Translations under genes and position numbers: made by a program
Notes under the pieces: generated by a model
What the model was told of the DNA's origin: nothing
The model's database searches: none
Seen by the model: only the letters and a program-made list of their open reading frames with translations
Shown here: piece by piece, positions 46,101 to 55,464 of the stretch
Position numbering within the stretch: position 1 is the first letter of the stretch
Layout: each line of letters opens with the position of its first letter
DNA from: Sambucus nigra
Taxonomy: Eukaryota; Streptophyta; Magnoliopsida; Dipsacales; Adoxaceae
Assembly (NCBI GenBank): GCA_949130495.1
Contig: OX422215.1
Span: 13,245,302-13,309,301 of the forward strand
Reading direction: 5' to 3'
Length of the DNA stretch: 64,000 bases

Positions 46101-46415
46101 TTGCTCGCTGAACTCGACTTGGCCGACGAGCGCAGGGAACTTGCCCTAGTAAAACTAGCGAGTTATTAGCAACAGCTCGCGAAGCACTACAGCAAAAAGG
46201 TCAATCCAAGGAAGTTCGAAATTGGAGACTATGTCCTAAGAAAGGTCCTGGGCAACACAGTGAAGCCATCAGATGGTAAACTGGGCCCAAACTGGGAAGG
46301 ACCTTATGAAATAATTAGAGACGACCTGCAAGGTGCCTATCATTTGAAAACGATGGAGGGCAGAGAGATACCACGAGCATGGAACGCAGCTAATCTCAAG
46401 AAATTCTACTTTTAG
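43104..46415 (+). pseudogene. pol: Tat-2 pol: RT, RNase H, archaeal RNase H, integrase, with in-frame stops
   Basis: Same frame as gag. Stops at 43380-43382 (TAG), 45981-45983 (TGA) and 46167-46169 (TAG), then the natural end TAG at 46413-46415. RT: VCIDFTDLNKACPKD, MPFGLKNAGATYQR, catalytic YIDD. RNase H: SVSSHTISSALM. Archaeal RNase H with all four acidic residues: FVDGASNSKG, NNEAEYEAL, VFGDSQLV, HADALAAL. Integrase: HH-CC zinc domain ending RRCLKCQLH, then DDE residues in GMDIVGPLP, ITDNGTQ and NGQAEASNK; the C-terminal GDYVLRK and NWEGPYEI blocks lie beyond the last stops. Apart from the stops, no domain is missing and all catalytic residues are kept. Confidence 0.94.
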
Positions 46416-47022
46416 GAGTTCTATTATTAGATCTTTTATTATACTCATTTTGGGAAAAGACAGTTTATTTCTCTACTCACCAATAAAAATCTCTCAGTTG
46501 ATTACTCTCTAAAAGTATAACAATTATATCTTATTGCACATCCTTTTCAAATCACAGGTATAATAGTTGACATAGCAGGGGAACACCCCTCCTCAGGTCA
46601 TCGTCACGAAGCACGACAGACCTCTTAGCATTGCCCATGGCAATATATGAAGCCTACAGAGTATTCTTAGGCATCAAACCTACTTTGGTTAAACAAAATC
46701 CTGACCGGATGAAGACATCCAAAAACAGGTGTGTCCTCGCCAATTTCCCCTCTTAGACCTAAGGGAGTGTGACGACACGACCTAAAAGTTAAAGAGAGAG
46801 CACAATGGTATTCTTAATACTGGACTGGGCGGACACTCACATGACAAGATAAAGATTGTGAAGATGCAAAAATATAACAGAGATTGGATAAACACGTTTA
46901 GTCGGCAAAAACGCCCAAAACTCAAACTTTCCATTAATCTTTTATATTTACAAACAATAATGGTACATGTTTAGTCGGCAAAGACTCGCCCAAAGCATTT
47001 ACAATTATTAAAAAACAAAATA
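46416..47022. other. Tat-2 spacer between pol and the antisense gene
   Basis: About 600 bp with no gene on either strand. Convergent transcription units (pol from the left, antisense gene from the right) should both end here, so both polyadenylation signals are expected within it. I see several AATAAA-like boxes (such as ACCAATAAAAATC near 46480 on the plus strand) but cannot decide which is used. Confidence 0.5.
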
Positions 47023-47919
47023 TCAAGAAGGGGAAACCCTCTGAGCAAGGTAATCAACAACCTTAGCTCTCCTCCCGTCATCAGGGGCAGGATCGAATTC
47101 CTCAACAACTTCATTTGTGTCCAACTCCAGTAGCCGCCGAGGAATAGCATCGATAGGAATCCATCGGTCATCTCGCCTAAATGGATTGGGCATCAGAGTA
47201 GAGGGAGACATCTGATGCCGATACCACAATATCGAATTTCTCGGCACCTGCAGCTCTTTGAGAGCACTCAACCACCCCCTGATGAAGGAAAGCTCCTCGA
47301 ACTCTGATAATCTTGTGGGAGCATCTAGCCAGCCCTGATCATAGCCATCAGTCCACACTTGGCGAGGGCCCTTCTTAACTAAATGCCGCAGTCGGGTGAC
47401 GTCCCTCTGAAGCCCAGCAGCAGTTACGTAAGCTCGCTGAACATCGTCGCGCAGCTCCTCCATCTCCCTCTCACGCTGCTCCTCAGCTTCCCTACTCCTA
47501 CCCCGCGTACTCCTGCCAGCTCGCGGGAGGGGTGGCCGAGCAGCTCGCGACGAGGAAGAACCTTGCAGGACTGCCGAAGCGGTGCTCGGCGAATGCTTCT
47601 TAAGCTTCAAGACCTCCCGCCTCAGGTCGTCATTCTCCCGCTGAAGAAACTCCACCACCTGATTGATCTCGGTAGCCTCCAGTAACTTTACTCTCAGCTC
47701 GCTGACTTCTTCTTGCACTGAAGCTCCGATCTCTCCCATTTCCTGGAGCCTGTCCTTCAATTTAGCCACCAGCTCGGACTGATCCTTATACTTCTGGTTC
47801 CTTGATTTAGCAAACCTATAGAGCCTAACAAAAGCCTGGCGAACTGCAGGGCTTGCATTAGGACCCAGATTCCTACCCAATTGGGAGGTAACAGGAATAT
47901 AATCATCCACATCAACCAA
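47023..47919 (-). CDS. Tat-2 antisense gene, probable exon 4 or second antisense ORF
   Basis: 298 open codons, preceded at once by a good 3' splice site (CTTTCTTTGTAG|TTGG, exon from 47919) and with no ATG near its start. It is therefore more likely a downstream exon than a separate gene. To join it, exon 3 would have to leave before its TGA at 48039, for example at GAG|GTTGCT (exon end 48051), a weak donor in the right phase; the total would then be 943 residues. It holds a coiled coil, a basic Arg/Ser-rich stretch (SSSSRAARPPLPRAGRSTRG) and a domain DGYDQGWLDAPTRLSEFEEL...GWLSALKEL that resembles the exon 3 domain. Alternative use of this intron is possible. Confidence 0.65.
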   Translation of the reverse strand: MVDVDDYIPVTSQLGRNLGPNASPAVRQAFVRLYRFAKSRNQKYKDQSELVAKLKDRLQEMGEIGASVQEEVSELRVKLLEATEINQVVEFLQRENDDLRREVLKLKKHSPSTASAVLQGSSSSRAARPPLPRAGRSTRGRSREAEEQREREMEELRDDVQRAYVTAAGLQRDVTRLRHLVKKGPRQVWTDGYDQGWLDAPTRLSEFEELSFIRGWLSALKELQVPRNSILWYRHQMSPSTLMPNPFRRDDRWIPIDAIPRRLLELDTNEVVEEFDPAPDDGRRAKVVDYLAQRVSPS

Positions 47920-48038
47920 CTACAAAGAAAGGAAGAGAACAAAAAGAAATCAGCATAAACAAAAACGAAGCCTTTTTATTGATAATGAGCGAGGTTACAT
48001 CAGAACAAAAAAAGGAAAAAATTACAAAGAAATCCCTA

Positions 48039-50144
48039 TCACTTAGCAACCTCGGTGGACGGACCCTTGTCCTTATCAGCATCAGCAGGGGCGTGACCCT
48101 CTGCAGAGGTGTGCACTGCCCCCTCGACCAAGGAAGCATCAGCAAGAGTCGCCTGAGAAGAAGGATTGACCCCGTCAGCAGTTGGGGCTGGCTCCTCATC
48201 CACAACTGGCTTGGGCCCTGGATCATGTTCGTCAAAAAGTGGGGATGGAACATCCACCCCTGCAGCCACAAGGGCCTTGTTCCACCCCTTCTTGAAGTTC
48301 AGATGGCTAATATAGCCTATCTGAACCTCGACGTCTTCATACGCAGCAGCCCAGCCAGAATTGTATGAATCTTCTTTAACAGTGGCTGCCTGGGCTTTCT
48401 CCATCTCTAGCTGCTCAGCAAGAACCCTGTTCTTCTCCACAAAATCCAGCTTGCTCGAGCAGACCTGTTCATACGACTTCCTCAGCTCGCCAAGCTCCCT
48501 GACAGCATTATCTCTCTCGCGAGCAGAATTAGCAAGGGCCAAGTCAGAAGAAGCTCGAGCCGCATCAGCAGCCTTCAGATCGGCCTCCAGCTGAGAACCC
48601 TTGGCCACCAGGGTAGACTTCTGTTGCTCCAGCTCGATGTTCCTTCTCAACAGCTCGTCGCGAGAGCGATATAGCATAGCGAAGTCAGTCACAAACTGCA
48701 GAAAACAAGGGAAAGATCAGAAAGAAGAAACCATCAAAACAGATTAGAAGAAGTTGGGAAGTAGAAAAGAAACTTTACCAAGGCGAGCCTCTGGCTAGTT
48801 TGCAAGGTCAGTTGATCAGACCCTGACGCCCTCTCGCGATCTGCAGGGAGGACTGCCCTCTCAAGCAGCGCAGGGGCGAGTTGAGGAGAGGTGGCCACCG
48901 AAGCCCCCTCAGGCAAAGCAGATACTGGGACCAAGGCTTGACCAGTCTTGGTCCTCAGTTCCATCTTCCTCCTCTCCTCCTCCTTCTCTTTCTCCCTCCT
49001 CTTTCTCTCTTCCACCTTCTTCCTCTCCTCCTCCTTTTTCTTCTCCCTCTCCCTCGCCTGCTCCTCCTCTCTCTTCTTCTTCTTTTGTTCTTGAGAGGGA
49101 GGCCGAGAACCAGTAGCTATGGCCCCGGAGACAGTCTTCGATTTCTTGGACCTCTGTGCAAGAAGCACATCATCATCATCATCATCATCCCGGATTAGAT
49201 TCTTCCTGGGAGGCATTTCTTCACCTGGACTGCTGGTAGTACTCGATGAACTGCTACTATCAGCACTGCCTCCACCCAAGTTACTCACAACACCTGCAGG
49301 CTCGCTCTCCGAGCTGCTCTCCTCCTCGTCCAATTGGATGGGCTCAGCTGAAATCTCTTCGGAAGAGTCAAAGTCCGGAACACTTTCCACAGGTCGGGCT
49401 ATGAAGCTGGAGCCTGTGTTCTTGTATTCAAGCAGAAAAGCAGCAGACCTAGGATGCTCGCCGTCACCCAAAGGTTCCCTGATGTTCCAAGCTTTCACCA
49501 GTTCCGAGATACGAACCTCGCTGAGAGCTGGCTCCAAGTTCTTTATCTTCGCTGAAAAGGAGAAAGCAAGGAGGAGTTAGAAAAATCACAAAGTTAGCAA
49601 AGGTTGAAACAATAATACAACATCTACCTATATATTCTTCCCCATAAAAGGGAATAGTGAACCTCTCAGACCTCGACCCTTCAAATTGAGGGGAGTACTG
49701 CCAGTTCCTAACGAGAAACCCATCTTGCCAGTAGTCCTTATGGGAATCAGGTAAATTTACTACCAAAACCCTATCAGGGCTTCTAGCCTTAAGGTACAGA
49801 ACACCTGAACTCGTACGAGAAAAAGAATAACAAAAGAAGACCTCGGCAAGCCCTAACCTTGTGCCGTACAATTGATTTATCCTGTGCACACCGTTCACTA
49901 TTTTCCATACATTGGGTGAACATTGTGCAGGCACAATACCAAAATAACTAAAAAAGTGCAGAAACAAACCATTAGGGGGAAAGGTGAGACCCCCCTGGGA
50001 GAGCAACAGGACGTGAATCCAATGTGCATCCTCTATGTCCCTAACATTCCTAGGCGGCGAGTCACAACACTCAATCTCTACCCACTCAGGAATACCGTAG
50101 AATTTTCTAAACTCAGTTACCGACCTATTTCCAATCTTCGCCAT
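48039..50144 (-). CDS. Tat-2 antisense gene, exons 1-3 (Transposase_28-like, coiled coil)
   Basis: Minus-strand exons 49628-50144, 48779-49551 and 48039-48695, separated by short introns (76 and 83 nt) with GT-AG borders read directly: donor TAG|GTAGATG, acceptor TTTTCAG|CG; donor TTG|GTAAAG, acceptor TCTGCAG|TT. The joined frame is open for 648 residues and starts at the ATG at 50144 (MAKIGNRSVTEFRKFYGI). Exon 1 (172 residues) carries GGLTFPPNGLFLHFFSYFG and QCSPNVWKIVNGVHRINQLY, matching my memory of the plant 'putative gypsy type transposon' family (Pfam Transposase_28, PF04195). Exon 2 is acidic and Ser-rich, then a long Glu/Lys/Arg helix. Exon 3 is a coiled coil plus a YNSGWAAAYEDVEVQ...GWNKAL domain. 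The function of these antisense products is unknown. Confidence 0.8.
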
Positions 50145-50469
50145 TGAAAAAATACAAGAAAAACTATAAACTCAAGAAAAAGGGCACGAAAGACTTACAG
50201 GACAGAAGATCAGATCAAAAGGCGAAGAAGCGACGAGAGTGGAGACCGAAAACAGAAGGTACAAAACTCAAGAGTTCTCAGAAGATAGAAGATTGCTGGA
50301 AGAGCTGGAACGACGAAGAAAAAATGTGTCTTATTCCAACAAGCCTTCAAAACTAATCATAACGCACAGATAGCGAAGCGGGTGCCGCCAAAGCAACTTC
50401 ACAATTTTCAAAGAAATCAACCATCATTGCTGATCATTTAAATTCATCGGACCCATAAAGAACGGCCCA
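50145..50469 (-). promoter_or_regulatory. Presumed promoter and 5' UTR of the Tat-2 antisense gene
   Basis: 325 bp between the antisense ATG and the polypurine tract. On the minus strand it is CT-rich (TTCTTCGTCGTTCCAGCTC and similar), as plant 5' UTRs often are. A CCT|GTAAGTC could be a 5' UTR splice donor. No clear TATA box is seen, apart from a weak TTTAAAT near 50430, so initiation may also occur in the 3' LTR. Confidence 0.4.
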
Positions 50470-50486
50470 ACAAATTCAGGGGTAAT
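50470..50486 (+). promoter_or_regulatory. Tat-2 polypurine tract region
   Basis: AAATTCAGGGGTAAT directly before the 3' LTR. It is purine-rich but short, and is the expected site for plus-strand priming. Confidence 0.55.
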
Positions 50487-50906
50487 TGTGGGTACCCCGA
50501 TTTTATCACCATAAGGCCTGGACGAGTAGCCCATCCTCAGCGGCCCAAAACCCAGGCCCATCACCTCTGGTATTCATCCATTTACTCCACGATGCCATGA
50601 AGAGAAGTTGTGGGGGTACACGATCCCATGAAAGGGAGATGGCTAATAAAGAGGAACCTATCACCCCCACTACTCCAACACATACATGTATAAATTAAAC
50701 CCCAAGTCCGGGGCAAAGGACAAGTTGTATTCTCTGTACTTACTTTTCAGAATATAGAGAAATAACACTGACTGAACCACCGTGGACGTAGGCACTTCTT
50801 TGCTGAACCACGTACTCCCGTTGTTGTGTGATTGGCCCTTTATTTGTTTTTTCTTGGTTGTCACCTCTTTCATATTTATTTGTGTTGCATAATAATTGCC
50901 TCCACA
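50487..50906 (+). repeat. Tat-2 3' LTR
   Basis: 420 bp, identical by eye to the 5' LTR and followed by the ATATC target duplication at 50907-50911. The 67- and 70-codon open frames here are the same as in the other LTR and have no protein support. Confidence 0.96.
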
Positions 50907-50911
50907 ATATC

Positions 50912-51779
50912 CATATGTGACAATTAAATAGAGAGCTCAATGAACTAAACCTACAATATGCATAAGAATCCAGAAATTTGACGATTCTACAAATAATAGC
51001 GTCAAGACACAATGTTTTAACGTAGGAATCATCATGAAAATCGATTTTGATTATTCTCAAAACAAACTCCCTCATATATATATGTTTTTTTTCAAAGTTT
51101 TGAGGTTTTATCATTCTTAACATAGAGAAAATTCTATTGGCCCAATTTTGTGGCTCTTTTTAAACGACGGCTTTCCACGCAAAGATTTAATTCTTTCGCA
51201 GCCCTATTCCATGAACGCTCATCATATTTTCTGATAAATTTTTGATATTTTATAATTTCAATCCTCACGGTAAATGGTTCTTACATCCACACTACTCCAT
51301 AAGTCTACTTATGTAGAGATGACAAGATTGAGATAAGAACGTCACACTAAACTCAAATATGCTAGAGTAGTCAAACATCCATATAAATTCATGCATGTGT
51401 GCAAGGATGGCATATATACAAAGTCAAATCAAAATGCATACCAAATTCAGAACAAACCCCATTATACATTGGTTAAGATCATATTAAGCATCAATAATAA
51501 TGACCAAATGTCCTTGCCACATGAATAATGAAATGAAGTGGGGTCCAAGTACACTAATATGTCACATCAAACATACAAATCATGACACAAAAAATAAATC
51601 AAAAATCTTTTTGTGTATTTCAAATATTTTTTACTCAAAACAAATAAAATCTTTTTGTATTTTTTCAATAAGACTTAAATCAAAAGAAAAATATAATACG
51701 AAATAATACACATGTCATAATACTAGCAAAGTATATATCATGAAGCAAAGACTAGCATATGAGAAACATGACAGCGAAA
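50912..51779 (-). other. Copia-2 3' internal region, right part
   Basis: Resumes the Copia-2 interior after Tat-2. No coding sequence. It shares with Copia-1 an 'ACGCAAAGA...TTTCGCAGCCC' stretch (51177-51205 here, about 30427-30460 in Copia-1) and two AATCTTTTTGT boxes (51600-51620 and 51646-51667). The missing pol genes should lie between here and gag, so a deletion joins this region to gag near 51780. Confidence 0.6.
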
Positions 51780-53653
51780 TCATCCTTTTGATTTAGCATG
51801 GGAAGAAACCAATGCAACCAAATGAGAATCATAAGGTTTAATTCCTAAAGCAACTAAGTCTAATTTCCTAATCCAAATAGGTGTGTAACAGTGCATGGGG
51901 GTTTGGGGAACTAGGTTGAATTTATTCTTAAACTTCCTAGGTGAGTTTTTAAGGTCATAACAATTCAGACTAAGATGCCCTTTCTTACTGCAAAATGTGC
52001 AAGTGTAGCGGCGGTGGGAATGATTACCTTTATGTGTACCTTTTCTAACGTTCCTATTTAGTTCTCTCACACGACCGGGAATAGGTACAACACGCTCATC
52101 AAAACCTAAACCACCCATATCTCCCTTAATTTGGATGATGTTTAAGATATTATCTAACTTTTTGGAACAGGCCTCCAAATCAAACTTAACCTTACTCGAG
52201 TCATGCAAAATGGCTTCTAACTCACTAATCCTTGACTCAAGCAAACGCCTAGACTCCTAAAACTCTAGAATATTCTTTTTCAATGCTTACATCAAACCAC
52301 GAAGGGTATCTCTCTCACCCTCAACATATTCTAGTTTCTCCCTAAGAGTATTCTCTCGTTCCCTAAGATACTCAATCAATTTATCATTATTTTCTATGGC
52401 ATATGCTTTTAACTCAGCTTTAAGTTTCAAGTTCTCCTTCTTAATTTTCACCGCTTCCTCATATAACTCATTGAAGGCAACTCGTAACTCATTCACATCA
52501 ACTTCTTCTTCCTCCTCACTCTCTTGGTTTTCACACACGACGGCCTCGAAAGTGTCATTCACATGAGAATCTTCATGAGAAGATTTATCGTCATCACTCA
52601 CATGACATGACATAAGCGCAACAAATCTATGCTCGATGGGTGAACTCTCTCCCTCTTTCGATTCACTGTCACTTAAGGTGGCGTTATAAGCTATCATTTT
52701 CTTGCCCTCTTTCTTAAGTCTAGTGGGGTAGGCCTTAACCATATGACCAAAACCCTCACACCCAAAACACCTTTCCGATTCGTCCCTCTTTTCATTCTCA
52801 CTTTTATTTTTAGGTACTTGTTCCTATTTGTTGTTTTTGAATTTCTCAACTTTCTTAGCATCTTTTTATTGCATTTGAAATTCTAGAAACTTCATAAATT
52901 TCTTGGCCAATAAAGCCATGTTCTCAAAATTGGAATCAGAGTCATCATTCGAAATAATTTTCCTACTTATGGATTTTTAAAGAAATATCCATTTCTTTCT
53001 TTGGCACTTGCTTGGAGGTAAACATGTCAAATTCATAGGTTTGTAGGTCACCTACGAGTTCTTCTAGTTTCGTTGATGAAAGTGTTCCTAAGAAGTTCAA
53101 AATAGTCATTTTAGGATCAAACCAACTAGGAAACGACCTAAGGATTTTCTTAATGACTCAGTTTTTTAGTATTTTCTCTCCCAAGTTAAACGAAGAATTG
53201 ACAACGGTTAACAATCTATCATAAAACTCATCAAAAGTCTCACATTCTAACATTTAATAGTTCTAAATTGAGTAGTGAGATTTTAAAGTTTTGACTCCCT
53301 AATAGTGCTAGTGCCCTCGTGAGTAAGTGCAAGAACATCCCAAGCCTCTTTTGAAGTTTCACACGCCATAATTATATTATATTCTTCGGGTGTGACAAGT
53401 GAAGAAATAACATTCAAACCTTTAGAATTATAAATTGCAAGTGCTTGTTTAGCTTCACTCCAATACTCAACAGGATTCAAATTTGTGGCATCTCCCTCTC
53501 GTGTGACTGGTGGGGTCCAACCTTTTCTACAGCTAATGACACACGTTCATTAATTGCTTTAAGTGCACATTTCATATTCATTTTCCAATAGGTGTAATTT
53601 GTTCCATCAAAAATTTGTGTTCTTAAATTATCAAATGATTGACCGAAATTCAT
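51780..53653 (-). pseudogene. gag: Copia-2 gag (broken)
   Basis: The start ATG at 53653 gives MNFGQSFDNLRTQIFDGTNY, a copia UBN2-type gag. The piece 53283-53480 continues with NPVEYWSEAKQALAIYN and TSKEAWDVLALTHEG. Frameshifts and stops follow at about 53280, 52980 and 52860. The zinc knuckle is readable at about 52740-52790 as CFGCEGFGHMVKAY, where the last Cys of CX2CX4HX4C has become Tyr. The acidic coiled-coil segment is 52287-52742, and the C-terminal part 51780-52244 has a second knuckle (CTFCSKKGHLSLNC). The layout mirrors Copia-1 gag. No protease follows. Confidence 0.83.
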
Positions 53654-53694
53654 CTTTAAGGATAGAAAGGATTACACAAACAAAATTTGTTTTA

Positions 53695-53708
53695 GGCTCT
53701 GATACCAA
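53695..53708 (-). promoter_or_regulatory. Copia-2 primer-binding site
   Basis: The minus strand reads TTGGTATCAGAGCC, complementary to initiator tRNA-Met, two bases from the LTR end at 53711. Confidence 0.88.
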
Positions 53709-53710
53709 TT

Positions 53711-54611
53711 TGTAGGTCCTTTTATTTCTAGCAACTAATCCTTTATAGATGAACACATACCAATTTCTCTTTTTGAAAACCCTTTTTCAATTTTAATAAA
53801 CCAATGCACCAAGTTCGATCAAATTTACTTTAAACCATTTTTATGTTGTTTAATCCTAAACATGCATCTAGGTGATTAAAGTAAGTAAAGTAAAGTAAAA
53901 CTTATGAACGCAAAATGTACGAGGAAAAATCCAAAATGGAAAAAAGCCTCAGACGTCCCAAGCCAGACAATCACTATAATATGATATTACAAAGAGTGTC
54001 AGACATCCTTACACAACAACTTGATCCCCACAAGCCTTGATGCACTTCTTCTCTTTGATCTCTCCTCCACAGTGCACACGCAGAAATTCTGTCATCCACG
54101 ATGCTCGTCCACAACACACACTCCACGTATGTCTCGATGTCCACTAATAGGCTTGATAACATCTATGATGTGGAACTACGAACTCCTTCACTTCTTAATC
54201 GCAAAAACTTAACGTGTCTTGTGTTCAATAAGTTGAACAAACTTCAATTGGTGCAAACCAAAGAGCACAAAACATATGGTAATGTAAACTTGAATCTTTG
54301 AAACTCTAAGGATGTGTTTTGTATTTGTAAACCTTAGAAAACATATGCTAAACTCACACTCCTCATAAAATGATTTTTACAGAAATCACTCTATCAAAAT
54401 TCTGAGACGAAATAACTTTAAAGAGAATTCCAAGTCAGCGACATCGTTCGAACGAGATTGCCTGTCGTTTAAACGAGAAGTGCATGTCATTCGAACGACA
54501 TCTGGATCTCTCTTGAACGTCATCTGATGTCATTTGAGGGACTTCCCAAACACAAATTTTATTTAAAACAAACTCTAATTCGTCCTTATCATAACAAAAT
54601 GTATTTCAAAC
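53711..54611 (-). repeat. Copia-2 right (5') LTR, truncated
   Basis: Matches 37815 to about 38715 of the left LTR and then stops at 54611, where Athila-1 sequence begins. About 320 bp of this LTR, including its promoter-side end, are missing from the window. Confidence 0.82.
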
Positions 54612-55018
54612 TGATTCGTATCAAATATTGTATATTTCCACATGTTATCTTTATGCATTCTAGCGCTTTTACGGTCCTTAATGCCTATATGTATGCTCAT
54701 TAACCATAAAACCTTGGATTTGGATATATACATGCTTTGCAGGGGTTAATTGTGCTTTTATAGGCATTGGAACGCTAAAAGTGAGGATCCATTGCATTTC
54801 GGAGAAGTTTCATCGCTAAACGCTACTTTAAGGGCATTTTATTCAATTCACATTTCTTATCTAGCTCTTAAAAATTCCATGGATGTGTAGTTCGTTGAGT
54901 TAGCGTCGCGTGGCCACAGACGGTGTGTCGTTTGGAGTTTGGACGAAGAAGTTATGGTCGTTTCCGTTTGCAACCATTTCCCCATCTTCATGGACCAAAG
55001 AATTACAGAAAACAGGGT

Positions 55019-55139
55019 GCCGGTCGACCGTGGTTTGAGGCCCGGTCGACCGTGGTTTGGCATTTTGCCTTGGATCGAATACAGTGGGCTTTTACATGAA
55101 GGCCTGGTCGACCGCTCTTCTGATGCCGGTCGACCGCGG
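55019..55139. repeat. GGTCGACC palindrome cluster in Athila-1 LTR
   Basis: Four sites: GCCGGTCGACCG at about 55019, CCCGGTCGACCG at 55041, CCTGGTCGACCG at 55102 and GCCGGTCGACCG at 55125. The last one abuts the MITE target site. Confidence 0.85.
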
Positions 55140-55413
55140 GTAGGGCTGTGTTTTTTTTCGAACTTTTCGATTTCCGATCCGATTTTTTCTGAATTTGGAA
55201 TGAAATTTTAGTTTGCCGATTTCCGATTTTTCTGAAAAAAATCGGATCGGAAATCGGAAATAATTCTGAATTTCCGATTTTCCAATTTTTCCGATCCGAT
55301 TTTTCTAAAACTATGCCGATCCGATTTTTCCGAATTATTTCCGATTTTTTCGGAATTATTTTCCGATTTCCGATTTTTTCGATTTCTTTTCCGATTTTTT
55401 GAAAATTTCCCAT

Positions 55414-55424
55414 ATCCCACATCG
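55414..55424 (+). promoter_or_regulatory. Upstream sequence element (USE) of plant snRNA type
   Basis: ATCCCACATCG is an exact match to the plant snRNA USE consensus RTCCCACATCG. It lies 33 nt before the TATA box at 55458, the spacing known for Pol II-transcribed plant snRNA genes (Pol III ones use about 23-24). Confidence 0.7.
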
Positions 55425-55457
55425 GTTGGGAGAGGGAGAGGGCTCCAAAATATGCTC

Positions 55458-55464
55458 TATAAAA
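55458..55464 (+). promoter_or_regulatory. TATA box paired with the USE
   Basis: CTCTATAAAAGGAG. With the USE it predicts a transcript starting near 55485-55492 and running through the right half of the MITE. A CATGT-GTTT-ACATG hairpin lies at about 55515-55528. I did not find an snRNA 3' box (CAN3-10AGTNNAA) or the 5' sequence of a known U snRNA. Confidence 0.6.

Larger units (their letters stand above)
40379..50906 (+). mobile_element. Tat-2: young full-length Ty3/gypsy Tat-lineage element with an antisense gene
   Basis: 10,528 bp with two 420-bp LTRs that I find identical, and a perfect 5-bp target duplication ATATC (40374-40378 and 50907-50911). The order is LTR, PBS, gag, PR, RT, RNase H, archaeal RNase H, INT, then an antisense spliced gene, a polypurine tract and LTR. 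The dual RNase H and the antisense gene place it in the Tat branch (Retand/Grande-like). The polyprotein frame has four stops, while the antisense gene is open. It split Copia-2 in two. Confidence 0.97.
37815..54611 (-). mobile_element. Copia-2: pol-less Ty1/copia element interrupted by Tat-2 and truncated at its right LTR
   Basis: A minus-strand element made of LTR 37815-39037, internal 39038-40378, then (after the Tat-2 insertion) internal 50912-53710 and a truncated LTR 53711-54611. The internal part holds gag and a 3' region but no PR, INT, RT or RNase H, about 4.1 kb in all, so it is non-autonomous. Shared gag wording, 3'-region boxes and LTR style link it to Copia-1, its likely helper family. 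The right LTR is cut at 54611 by Athila-1. Confidence 0.82.

Noticed and set aside
40345..50873. Identical 67-81-codon frames in both Tat-2 LTRs, which looked at first like a repeated gene
   Set aside because: They are the same LTR sequence and cover the terminal promoter and R regions. No protein family is evident.
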